NCBI RefSeq assembly: GCF_001642995.1
Contig: NZ_LOHS01000102.1
Location: 23,998 to 87,997, forward strand
Direction: 5' to 3'
Origin: Streptomyces jeddahensis
GTDB taxonomy: Bacteria; Actinomycetota; Actinomycetes; Streptomycetales; Streptomycetaceae
Length of the DNA: 64,000 bases
Both the position numbers and the translations under genes were made by a program. Below are positions 26,345 to 34,013 of the stretch, piece by piece (positions within the stretch are counted from its first letter, which is position 1; every line of letters starts with the position of its first letter). The notes below the pieces were generated by a model. That model made no database searches. It was not told where the DNA came from and saw only the letters and a list, made by a program, of their open reading frames with translations.

Positions 26345-27451
26345 TCAGTCCTCCTGGGCGTGCAGCTCGGATGCCAGCAGCGCGCGCTGCTCGCGTAGTT
26401 GGGGGGTGGGCTCGGCGAAGACGTGGTCGAACAGCTCGAAGGGATCTGCCTCCGTCTCGGCGTTCATCCCGGCGCGCACCTGCGCGGCGAACGCTTCGGC
26501 GGCCGTCCGCGCGGCCTCCACGTCCTCGTCGCCGATGACGCCCCGTCCCCGCAGATAGGTTTCCAACCGTGCCACCGGGTCGGCCGACTCCCACTTCTCC
26601 ACCTCCGCGGCCTGGCGGTAGCGGGTCGCGTCGTCGGCGTTGGTGTGTGCATCCATCCGGTAGGTGTGTGCCTCCACCAGGAACGGCCCTTGGCCCGACC
26701 GGACGTGCTCCACCGCCGCGGTCAGCACGGACAGCATGGCGACCAGGTCGTTGCCGTCCACCTGCTCCGAGCGCACGCCGTACCCGATGCCCTTGTACGC
26801 CAGGGCCGGTGCGACGGTCTGCTTGGCCAGGGGCACGGAGATGGCGTACTGGTTGTTCTGCACGAGGAACACCACCGGCGCCCGCAGGACGGCGGCGGAG
26901 TTGAGCGCCTCGTGGAAGTCGCCCTCACTGGTCCCGCCGTCCCCGATGAACGCCATCGCGATGCTGTCCTCACCCTTGCGGCGAAGGGCTTCGGCCATGC
27001 CGACGGCGTGGATCGTCTGGGTGGCCAGTGGGGTGCACTGCGGGGCCACCCGGGTGGCCGCCGGGTCGTACCCGCAGTGCCACCCGCCCTGCAGAAGGGT
27101 CAGCACCTCGACGGGGTCGATGCCCCGGGAGACCAGCGCCACCGAGTCGCGGTAGGTCGGGAAGAGCCAATCGTCCTCGCGTAGCGCGAGGACACCGGCG
27201 ATCTGGCAGGCTTCCTGCCCGCGGCTGGAGGGGTAGACGGCGAGCCGGCCCTGCTTCGTCAGAGCCGTCGCCTGGGTGTCGAACCGGCGCCCCAGAATCA
27301 TCCGGCGATATGCCTCCCGCAGCAGCTCGTCCGAGGGAGCGGTGTAGGCGCCGGGCGACTTGACGGCGGTGCCGTTCTCTGCGGCGAAGCGCACAGGGAC
27401 CAGGGAGGGAAGGAGGCTGTCAACCGCTTGGCGGAGAGCCTTCACGGACAT
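26345..27451 (-). CDS. bkdA: branched-chain alpha-keto acid dehydrogenase E1 alpha
   Basis: A 368-residue E1-alpha subunit. It contains the thiamine-diphosphate motif beginning FIGDGGTSEGDFHEALN and ending at NNQYAIS, plus the regulated loop HTYRMDAHTNADD. It decarboxylates the keto acids of Val, Leu and Ile. ATG 27451 was chosen because the upstream frame to 27577 would cover the promoter shared with the divergent regulator; no strong ribosome site is visible. First gene of bkdABC. Confidence 0.93.
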   Translation of the reverse strand: MSVKALRQAVDSLLPSLVPVRFAAENGTAVKSPGAYTAPSDELLREAYRRMILGRRFDTQATALTKQGRLAVYPSSRGQEACQIAGVLALREDDWLFPTYRDSVALVSRGIDPVEVLTLLQGGWHCGYDPAATRVAPQCTPLATQTIHAVGMAEALRRKGEDSIAMAFIGDGGTSEGDFHEALNSAAVLRAPVVFLVQNNQYAISVPLAKQTVAPALAYKGIGYGVRSEQVDGNDLVAMLSVLTAAVEHVRSGQGPFLVEAHTYRMDAHTNADDATRYRQAAEVEKWESADPVARLETYLRGRGVIGDEDVEAARTAAEAFAAQVRAGMNAETEADPFELFDHVFAEPTPQLREQRALLASELHAQED

Positions 27452-27570
27452 GGCGACGCTCGCTTTCTTTGGACGCTTTGCAGTGAGATATTCGACGTGG
27501 TAGCCCATCTGTTCAACGCTTCGGATGACTGGGCGACGGATTGTCGAGAACACTGGACCGGGAGGGCAAT
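27452..27570. promoter_or_regulatory. bkdA / Lrp-type regulator divergent promoter region
   Basis: 119 bases between the start codons of bkdA (minus) and the Lrp/AsnC gene (plus). Both promoters and the regulator's binding sites must be here. I cannot identify convincing -35/-10 boxes or a clean Lrp-type palindrome. Confidence 0.5.
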
Positions 27571-28068
27571 ATGTCAAGCGACGAGAGGCCGAAGTGTGAG
27601 GCTCCCGGACGTTTGGCCGCCCATCTGGACGCGATCGACCGCGCGATCATCGCGGAACTGCAGCGCGATGCCCGGATCTCCGTCCGGGCGCTCGCCGAGC
27701 GGACCCACATCTCGCGGGCCAGCGCGTACACACGGATCGGGCGACTGGTGGACGAAGGCATGCTCGCGGCCTTCACCGTCCGCCTGAACCCGCAGAAGGT
27801 CGGACTCGGCACGACCGCCTACGTCTCGGCCACCATCGAGCAGAACGCCTGGCGCGCCGTTTCCGAGAAGCTGCGGGAAATCCCTTACATCGAGCACTTC
27901 GCGCTCGTGGGCGGGGACTACGACGTCCTCGTTCTGGTCCGGGCGCCGGACAACTCTGCGCTGCGCCATGTGGTCCTGGAGCAGGTGCAGGACATCCCCG
28001 GGGTTCGGGCCACCCGCACGTGGCTGGTCTTCGAGGAGGCTCAGGGGCGCGGTGTCCCGTGGAAGTGA
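27571..28068 (+). CDS. bkdR: Lrp/AsnC family regulator, probable BkdR
   Basis: A 165-residue feast/famine regulator. Helix-turn-helix: LDAIDRAIIAELQRDARIS, then LAERTHISRASAYTRIGRLVDEG. The C-terminal ligand-binding domain has VGLGTTAYVSATIEQNAWR and FALVGGDYDVLVLVRAPDN. Orthologues next to bkd genes control them in response to amino acids. ATG 27571 has an excellent site (GGGAGG, 5 bases). The earlier GTG 27541 has none. It is divergent from bkdA. Confidence 0.92.
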   Translation: MSSDERPKCEAPGRLAAHLDAIDRAIIAELQRDARISVRALAERTHISRASAYTRIGRLVDEGMLAAFTVRLNPQKVGLGTTAYVSATIEQNAWRAVSEKLREIPYIEHFALVGGDYDVLVLVRAPDNSALRHVVLEQVQDIPGVRATRTWLVFEEAQGRGVPWK

Positions 28069-28071
28069 GCT

Positions 28072-28098
28072 AAGGGCACGGCCTCGTGCCGTGTCCTT
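28072..28098 (+). terminator. hairpin terminator after bkdR
   Basis: AAGGGCACGGC pairs with GCCGTGTCCTT over 11 bp (one G-T pair) around a CTCGT loop, three bases after the bkdR stop. Symmetric A-run and T-run ends make it work in both directions. Confidence 0.65.
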
Positions 28099-28177
28099 CA
28101 GCGGCGCTGCCGGACCGGCCCGGACCCGTGGGGAGGCAGGCACGGAAGACTACGCGGGCGGGATGGGAGAAACCGAC

Positions 28178-28231
28178 GAAACGGGTCTCTGCAGGTGACG
28201 GAAGTCACCGCAGGGGCCCGTCTCTCGTTTC
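28178..28231. repeat. long imperfect hairpin, second candidate terminator
   Basis: Nested complementary segments: GAAAC with GTTTC, ACGGG with CCCGT, CTGC with GCAG, and GGTGAC with GTCACC around a GGAA loop. It would form a stem of more than 20 bp with bulges. It lies about 110 bases after bkdR, beyond the first terminator. It could be a second terminator or a decayed repeat element. Confidence 0.5.
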
Positions 28232-28380
28232 CATGATCGTTGTGAGGCATCACACAGCCTTGGCTGCCGGACGGAGAAATCTCGCTCGAGTAAGGGCCCG
28301 GCTAGGTCTCGTATGCCCGAACCCACAGCAGGAGTGCAAGCAGTGACCGTGCACGCCATCGAGGTCGCAGTGCGGCCAGC

Positions 28381-28551
28381 GGCAGGAAGCTGGCCGACGG
28401 GATTCATTCCGCGCTTGCGACAGAAGCACGTTGGTGGACAACAGCCGAGTTGCGTTCCGCGCACGTGAAGGTTGAGCCCCTTCAACTACTCGACTTCATG
28501 GACGGGTACTGGGAGGGGACGCTCCCGGACGCGGAGGTCTCGGCGGACTGA
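28381..28551 (+). pseudogene. unidentified C-terminal coding fragment
   Basis: An open frame without a good start reads GRKLADGIHSALATEA, WWTTAELRSAHVKVEPLQLL and FMDGYWEGTLPDAEVSAD, then TGA. The protein-like composition (acidic end, aromatic pairs) differs from the Arg/Pro-rich chance frames around it, so it may be the tail of a lost gene. I do not recognise the family. The rest of the 28232-28786 gap holds no convincing gene. Confidence 0.3.
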
Positions 28552-28786
28552 CTAGAACTGGACTTCCAGGGGCCCGTCGGGACTCCGCCATGATGCGGGC
28601 GAGGGCAGGGCACCGAGGGTTACCGGCTGGTGCTGCACAGAAGACCGCCCGCGCGCGCCAGTTCCCACCCGAGGCGAGCGCCGACGAAACACGGTGAGAG
28701 CCGTCAGGCTGTCAGTCATTGACCACCAGCGCCTAGGAACAGTGCCCTGGCCTGCTGAACACCGGGTCGTGACCGATGTGGCTGGG

Positions 28787-29377
28787 TCAGGCTGATGGGA
28801 CGGACGTGACCTGCGCGTGCGCCGAGGACCCGGGCAGGGCGATGGCACGCAGGAAGGATCCGGAAGCGCGCCTGTTGAGCGTGGCGCGTACCACGGCGTA
28901 GCCGATCATTCCTCCCAGCGTGTTGGCGAGGACGTCGTTGATGTCACAGGACCGGCCGTTGTTGAAGATCACGTAACACAGCAGCTGTGTGACTTCGATG
29001 CACAGGCTCACCAGAGCGCTCACCGCGGTCGCGCGCCGCACCCTGTTCACCTGTGAGATCAGCGGGAGCAGCACCCCGAGCGGGAAGAACATGATCACGT
29101 TTGGTATGGCAGTCGTGTCGAGGGTGATCAGCGGTATGAAGTTGATCTGGCTGTACCAGGGTGCCTGGTTCGCGTACTTCCCCCAGGTCACGGTGAGGGG
29201 AAAGACGGTGATCGACAGTACCGCCGCGGCGTAGACGCTCGCCGTGATCCTCAGGACCGCCTGCCGACCCGTCCAGCCCGGCTGGGACAGGCGGACGCGC
29301 AGCATGGTCACCACGGCGAAGACCGCCAGTACAGGACACATTGCATAGACAGCGGGGATGACGACATTCACATTCAC
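28787..29377 (-). CDS. VanZ-like family membrane protein
   Basis: A 196-residue membrane protein with about five hydrophobic segments. Family motifs are INFIPLITLDTTAIPNVIMF, FPLGVLLPLI, SLCIEVTQLLCY and the loop GRSCDINDVLANTLGGMIGY. VanZ confers low-level teicoplanin resistance; the role of most VanZ-like proteins is unknown. GTG 29377 has a TAGGAG site. It is divergent from a two-component system and shares a promoter element with a paralogue at 36512-37117. The pairing suggests cell-envelope stress response, by inference. Confidence 0.88.
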   Translation of the reverse strand: MNVNVVIPAVYAMCPVLAVFAVVTMLRVRLSQPGWTGRQAVLRITASVYAAAVLSITVFPLTVTWGKYANQAPWYSQINFIPLITLDTTAIPNVIMFFPLGVLLPLISQVNRVRRATAVSALVSLCIEVTQLLCYVIFNNGRSCDINDVLANTLGGMIGYAVVRATLNRRASGSFLRAIALPGSSAHAQVTSVPSA

Positions 29378-29456
29378 GCCAAGCTCCTACGGCGTTCGGC
29401 AGCGGATCTCCGATCACCTTCCGTTGGCGGGGTTCCTGCGCGGATCCGGCGAAAGG

Positions 29457-29489
29457 CAGATCTTGGCCGGCACGGCTACGACTTTCGGC
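29457..29489 (-). promoter_or_regulatory. conserved promoter element A in front of vanZ-like gene 1
   Basis: CAGATCTTG at the left and GGCTACGACTTTCGGC at the right are identical to the element at 37205-37236, with only the 8-base middle differing. Read toward vanZ (minus strand) it is GCCGAAAGTCGTAGCC, 8 bases, CAAGATCTG. Its near edge is 80 bases from the vanZ start and its other edge 40 bases from the histidine-kinase start, so it may serve both. Confidence 0.7.
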
Positions 29490-29528
29490 AGAGAGAAAGA
29501 CACCACCCGCTCGCATACGCTGCATGGC

Positions 29529-30728
29529 ATGCGCTTTCGTCACCCAAGGTCCCGCCGTGGCTCCCGCCTCGTCGGCACCCTGCTGTGGGTGGCCGCGGTC
29601 TGCACCGCTGTGGCTGCCATCCTGCTCGACGTGAGGGCCGGCACCTTTCGCCAACCTGACACGGGAACCGCGCTGACGGTCTCGGCTTCGGTGGTGGCCG
29701 CCGCGCTCCTGGGTGTGCCCGCGCTCGCCGCTCGGGATGCCAGGCCGGGAGCGCTCGCCTGCGCGAGCGGAGTCGCGGCCGCCGCTTCGCTGGCCTGCAC
29801 CGTGGCGATCCATCTCAGAGCCGGTGACGCGCAGGCGTCGTCCGCCTACGGTGCCTTCGAAGCAGTCGCGCTTCTGATCGTTCTGGCCGTTACCGTGCGA
29901 CGGGGCGCCCCGGTGTCCGCAGCCGTGGTCACGGCGGCGCTGTGTGCCGCGATCATCGCGCGTCCCTTGGCGGTGCGCGTCCAGGAAAACAGCGTGATCG
30001 TGGCGTTCTTGCTGACGCTCGTCGCCGTGACGGTGACAGGGCTGAGTCTGGCCACGCGGCTGGTGATGGCCGACCGATGGCAACGGGAACATCGGATCCG
30101 CCTGGAGCAGAGGATCGCCCTGGCCAGAGAGCTGCACGACTTCGTGGCCCACCATGTGACCGGGATCGTCGTCCAGGCACAGGGCATCCAGGCGGTCGCC
30201 ACCAAACGCCCGGACATGGTCGCGCCGGCGCTGCAACGCATCGAGCAGACCGGCGCGGAGGCACTGGTCTCGCTGCGTCGCATGGTCGGCGGGCTGCGCG
30301 CCGAGGACATCGACGCTCCCCTGGCCGCACCGGAAGGGATCAGTGGTCTGCGCGACCTGGTCGCCGACTTCAGTCTGCGCGACGTGTCCGCGCACCTCAC
30401 CGAGGCCGGTCCCACCGACACACTGCCGTCGGACGTGGCCGCCGTCGCACACCGCGTCACGATGGAATCGCTCACCAATATCCGCAAACACGCCCACGGC
30501 TGCCGCCGCGTCCACGTCCGCGTGCAGGTGCTGCCGGAGCAAGCCGTCGTTGAGGTCAGCAACGACGGAACGGTGCGCCAGACCTCCTCCCCGGGCTACG
30601 GGCTCAAGGGACTGGAGGAACGGGTCACACGGCTCGGAGGAACGCTCCGGGCCGGTGCCACCGAGGACGGAGGCTGGCTGGTCCGCGCCTGCCTGCCGCT
30701 CACTCCGGCCGGGACGGACACGCCGTGA
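29529..30728 (+). CDS. sensor histidine kinase, NarL/DesK type (HisKA_3)
   Basis: A 399-residue kinase. Five or so hydrophobic helices span residues ~13-178; the phospho-acceptor His 203 lies in RIALARELHDFVAHHVTGIV, and the ATPase domain has ESLTNIRKHAHG (N box) and GYGLKGLEERV (G box). It should phosphorylate the response regulator whose gene overlaps its stop. The membrane part without a large extracellular loop suggests membrane-stress sensing. ATG 29529 is chosen over 29358 because the latter would overlap the divergent vanZ gene and its promoter; no strong ribosome site is seen. Confidence 0.9.
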   Translation: MRFRHPRSRRGSRLVGTLLWVAAVCTAVAAILLDVRAGTFRQPDTGTALTVSASVVAAALLGVPALAARDARPGALACASGVAAAASLACTVAIHLRAGDAQASSAYGAFEAVALLIVLAVTVRRGAPVSAAVVTAALCAAIIARPLAVRVQENSVIVAFLLTLVAVTVTGLSLATRLVMADRWQREHRIRLEQRIALARELHDFVAHHVTGIVVQAQGIQAVATKRPDMVAPALQRIEQTGAEALVSLRRMVGGLRAEDIDAPLAAPEGISGLRDLVADFSLRDVSAHLTEAGPTDTLPSDVAAVAHRVTMESLTNIRKHAHGCRRVHVRVQVLPEQAVVEVSNDGTVRQTSSPGYGLKGLEERVTRLGGTLRAGATEDGGWLVRACLPLTPAGTDTP

Positions 30729-31372
30729 TCCGTGTACTGATCGCCGACGACCAGGCCATCGTGCGCACCGGCATCGCCATGATCCTCACGGCCGAGAACG
30801 ACATCGAGGTAGTCGCCGAGGCCGAGGACGGGGTACAGGCCGTGGAACAGGCCGCACGGCACCGGCCCGACGTCGTCCTGATGGACGTCCGCATGCCGCG
30901 CCTGGACGGGCTGGACGCCCTGCGTGCGCTGACCCGCCCCACCGCGGACCACACCCCGAAGGTGGTCATGGTCACCACCTTCGACGACGAGGAGTACGTC
31001 ACCACGGCGCTGCAGTCGGGCGCCTGCGGCTTCATCCTCAAGGACTCCGGCCCGCGGCTGCTGGCTGAGGCGGTGCGAGCCGCGGCAGAGGGAGACTCCC
31101 TCATCAGTCCGTCGATCACGGTCCGTCTGCTGCGGCGGTTGATGGCACCCGGTACGCGACGATCACCGGACACGGTCCTGTCCCTGCGGGAGGTGGACGT
31201 GGTCAGGCTCGTGGCACAGGGACTCACCAATGCCGAGATAGCTCAAGCCCTTTACATCACGGTCGGGACGGTCAAGACACACTTGGGCAACATCCAGAGC
31301 AAGCTCGCCGCCCGCAACCGGGTGGAGATCGCCGCTTGGGCCTGGCGGGTCGGCCTGGCCCATCAGGACTGA
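30725..31372 (+). CDS. NarL/LuxR-type response regulator
   Basis: A 215-residue regulator. Receiver domain: acidic pair IADDQAIVRTG, phospho-acceptor Asp 54 in VLMDVRMP, and Lys in GFILKDSGP. C-terminal LuxR HTH: LSLREVDVVRLVAQGLTNAE and TVGTVKTHLGNIQSKL. The GTG at 30725 overlaps the kinase stop (GTGA). Likely target: the shared element before the vanZ-like genes. A remnant of a similar regulator lies at 37391-37498. Confidence 0.93.
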   Translation: MIRVLIADDQAIVRTGIAMILTAENDIEVVAEAEDGVQAVEQAARHRPDVVLMDVRMPRLDGLDALRALTRPTADHTPKVVMVTTFDDEEYVTTALQSGACGFILKDSGPRLLAEAVRAAAEGDSLISPSITVRLLRRLMAPGTRRSPDTVLSLREVDVVRLVAQGLTNAEIAQALYITVGTVKTHLGNIQSKLAARNRVEIAAWAWRVGLAHQD

Positions 31373-31520
31373 CGCCTGGCCGGCGGATCCCGATGGATTC
31401 AGCTGAGATTCGCTCGAAGTGTCGGTCGGCATGGCTGAAGGCAAGCCCCTGCGTGAAGGACTGCGCTACCTCGCCGAACTCGACTTCAGGGTTCAGCGGT
31501 CGGGAGGCTGACCGCCACTG

Positions 31521-31985
31521 TCAGGGGCACGGATATTCAGCGGTACGCGGCCCGGAAAGAGGACTGTCTCCGCTCAGTCTCGCCTCAGTTCGAGTAGTGG
31601 CAGCATCAGCGGCGGACGTGTGCCAGTTGGTGACGATCGGCTTGTCGACGACGAACGAGCCGACGTTCAGGGACACCGGGTTCGGGTCGCCGTTGGAGAC
31701 GGAGACGATGAGGCTGTTCAGCTCCATGCCCCCCTCCTGGGTGGTGGTCTTCCGGGCTTGGCCTTGACCAGGTAGTAGCCGCCGGCCTCGGACTCTGAAC
31801 TCACGCTCCAGGAGATGTCGTTGGTACCGCAGCTCTGTCCGTAGCCGCTCTTGTCCCCACCCTCGCCGCCGCTGGGCGCCGTCGGGCTTGCCAGGCCGGA
31901 TGCCGCCGAGGAGCCCGAGGTGGCGGTCACGTCGGGCGACGCGCCAGCAGACGCCGACGACTTGTCACCGCCCTGACACGCATTA
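31521..31985 (-). pseudogene. DUF4232-like lipoprotein, frameshifted and internally deleted
   Basis: One frame reads ACQGGDKSSASAGAS, a Ser/Gly/Ala linker and CGTNDISWSVSSESEAGGYY, the beginning of a mature DUF4232-type lipoprotein. A shift near 31760 leads into a second frame with GGMELNSLIVSVSNGDPNP, VSLNVGSFVVDKP and VTNWHTSAADA, the end of the same domain. The start, the signal peptide and about 40 central residues are missing. DUF4232 proteins are secreted proteins of unknown function common in Streptomyces. The gap 31373-31520 holds nothing I recognise. Confidence 0.65.
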
Positions 31986-32308
31986 CGGGTTTCCCTTCAG
32001 GGTGACGGGTGCGGGGCGCCAGGTGCTCGGTGCCGCGCGTTGACGATGACCGTCACGGCCGCTCCTGGGCGCCCGTTCGGTGCTGTCTTGCGTCCATGAC
32101 GCCGCTGTCACGCGCCTGTGACACAGCTCCGGCGGGCCGTGGGACGAAGCCGGGCCACGTCCGGCGGGAGCGTGAACCGGTCGCCCGTTCGCCTCGACCC
32201 GGCCGAGCCCACGTGTCGGGTCGCTCTCGCGACCTCACCGAAGCCGCAGGTGAAAGCGACTCACGCGTCCCGCGGCGAGGTGTGGTGGACAGCATCCGGA
32301 AGGCGCTA
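31986..32308. other. intergenic region, no gene recognised
   Basis: About 320 bases between the lipoprotein pseudogene and the operator of the YheO-type regulator. The plus-strand open frame that runs through it is simply the upstream extension of the regulator gene. I see no other coding or structural signal. Confidence 0.45.
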
Positions 32309-32325
32309 CTAGACTTCTTGTCTAG
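32309..32325. promoter_or_regulatory. inverted repeat, candidate operator of the D-amino-acid operon
   Basis: CTAGAC at 32309-32314 and GTCTAG at 32320-32325 are exact reverse complements around TTCTT. It ends 40 bases before the regulator start codon in an otherwise AT-richer stretch, a typical place for an autoregulatory operator. Confidence 0.6.
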
Positions 32326-32365
32326 AAATAGAAATGAAGTGGAAGCCCGCGCTGAAAGGAGCGTC

Positions 32366-33052
32366 ATGGACCACCTCGCAGCCCGTGCGGAGGCGCACGA
32401 GCGCAAGGGCGCCGCTACCGTCGCCTCGATCGACGCGGACGAGCACCTCATCCGTGAGGCCGAGAAGATCGCCGTAGCGCTGGGCCGCATGTTCCCGGGC
32501 CTGTGTGAAGTGGTCCTGCACGACCTGCGGGATCCGCAGCATGCGATCCGGGCGATCGAGAACAACCTTTCGGGCCGCCAGGTCGGTGACTCCGCCACTG
32601 AGCTGGGCCTGGCCCGCATCGCCGACCCGGAGTACCCCAGCGTCATCCAGAACTACCCCAACCGGTTTCCCGACGGCCGCCCGGTGAAGAGCACGTCCAT
32701 CGGCATCAAGAACGCCGAGGGCGAGTACATCGCGGCACTCTGCCTGAACCTCGACGTGTCCGTCCTGTCGCCCGTGACGCTCGCGTTGTCGAACCTCGTG
32801 AGCACGGACAACGGGCACCGCGAGCAGCCCCTGGAGACCCTGCGGGACCGCAACGCGCGCGAGCTGCGCCAAGAGGTGGAGGCACGTGCCGCGGAGCGCG
32901 CCGCGACCCCTCGGTCGCTGAGGCGGGAGGACAAGAAGGAACTCGTGCGGCAGCTGCAGCGCGATGGCTACTTCGACTCCCGCGATGCCGCGCAGACCAT
33001 CGCGGACCTGCTCGGCGTGTCCCGGGCGACCGTCTACAACTACACCAAGTGA
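32366..33052 (+). CDS. YheO/DauR-like PAS-HTH regulator
   Basis: A 228-residue regulator. Residues ~15-150 form the YheO-like PAS domain (FPGLCEVVLHDLRDPQHAI, IENNLSGRQVGDSATELGL, YIAALCLNLDVS). The C-terminal HTH has KKELVRQLQRDGYFDSRDAA and VSRATVYNYTK. DauR, a family member, represses D-arginine catabolism in Pseudomonas. Here the two following genes also suit D-amino-acid metabolism, supporting an analogous role. ATG 32366 has AAAGGAG; the longer frame to 32009 has no support. Confidence 0.87.
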   Translation: MDHLAARAEAHERKGAATVASIDADEHLIREAEKIAVALGRMFPGLCEVVLHDLRDPQHAIRAIENNLSGRQVGDSATELGLARIADPEYPSVIQNYPNRFPDGRPVKSTSIGIKNAEGEYIAALCLNLDVSVLSPVTLALSNLVSTDNGHREQPLETLRDRNARELRQEVEARAAERAATPRSLRREDKKELVRQLQRDGYFDSRDAAQTIADLLGVSRATVYNYTK

Positions 33053-33062
33053 AGGGCCGCTC

Positions 33063-34013
33063 ATGACCGCCGCCGGACCAACCGCTCTGTTGCACATCAC
33101 CGAGGAGCAGACCGCCGCGCTCGTGGATGAGGAGCTGGCCCTCGAAGCGGCCCGTGCCGCCTTCGCCGCGACGGTGGACGGCCCGGTCTTCCCCAGTCTC
33201 GCCGTGCACGGCTCCGATCCGCGCAATCGGTTCACCCTCAAGCCGTCCGCATCCCCGACGCACGCCGGGGTGAAGATCGGCACCTACTGGCCGGGCAACC
33301 CGGAGCACGGGCTGCCGCGCCACCACTCGACCCTTCTGCTGTTCGACCAGACGATCGGCCGGATCGCGGCTGTCCTGGAGGTCGGCGCCGCGAACGCCTA
33401 CCGGACCGCCGCGGCCGATGCCCTCGCCGTCGACCTGCTGGCCCGCCCCGACGCTGCCACCCTGGCCGTCTTCGGCACCGGTCACCAGGCCGCCTACGAG
33501 GCGCAGGCCGTCAGCCGGGTCCGGCCCATGGGCGAGATCCTGATCGTGGGGCGGGACGCGGGGCGTGCCGAGCAACTGGCCGGGGCGCTCGCCGCACGGG
33601 GCCACGACGCCCGGGCCGCCGGTGCGGAAGAAGCCTGTGCGCAGGCCGACGTCATCGTCACCGCCACCACCGCTAGCGCCGACACTCCGCCCCTGTTCGA
33701 CGCGGGCTGGGTCCGCCCCGGTACGCACATCTCCTGCATGGGCGCCGACGCCCCCGGCAAGAGGGAGCTCCCACCCGAACTGTTCAGCGGCGCACGTGTC
33801 TTCTGCGATCTGCCCGGCCAAGCCCGCTGCATGGGCGAAAGCCAGCACGCGCCCGCAGCGACCGTCCTCACCCCGCTCGGCGAGGTCCTCGTCGGACGCA
33901 CCGCGGGACGCATCGATGACAGCGACATCACGGTCTTCGACAGCTCCGGAATCGGTCTGCAGGACCTCTGTCTGGGCCTGGCCCTTCTGAAGAAGATGGA
34001 CATCTCCCTGTGA
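33063..34013 (+). CDS. ornithine cyclodeaminase / mu-crystallin family dehydrogenase
   Basis: A 316-residue OCD-family protein. VKIGTYWPGNPEHGLPRHHS and AANAYRTAAADALAVDLLAR are the substrate and dimer motifs; AVFGTGHQAAYEA is the NAD-binding turn; ISCMGADAPGKRELPPEL is the conserved G-x-D loop. Members include ornithine cyclodeaminase, alanine dehydrogenase, ketimine reductase and dauB. Downstream of a DauR-like regulator a DauB-like imine/ketimine reductase role is likely. ATG 33063 lies 11 bases after the regulator stop with GAAGGG. Confidence 0.88.
   Translation: MTAAGPTALLHITEEQTAALVDEELALEAARAAFAATVDGPVFPSLAVHGSDPRNRFTLKPSASPTHAGVKIGTYWPGNPEHGLPRHHSTLLLFDQTIGRIAAVLEVGAANAYRTAAADALAVDLLARPDAATLAVFGTGHQAAYEAQAVSRVRPMGEILIVGRDAGRAEQLAGALAARGHDARAAGAEEACAQADVIVTATTASADTPPLFDAGWVRPGTHISCMGADAPGKRELPPELFSGARVFCDLPGQARCMGESQHAPAATVLTPLGEVLVGRTAGRIDDSDITVFDSSGIGLQDLCLGLALLKKMDISL

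Noticed and set aside
28944..30542. A 532-codon minus-strand ORF across the histidine kinase
   Set aside because: It is antisense to the kinase and mostly His/Arg/Gly-rich; only its start is the vanZ-like gene in a different frame.
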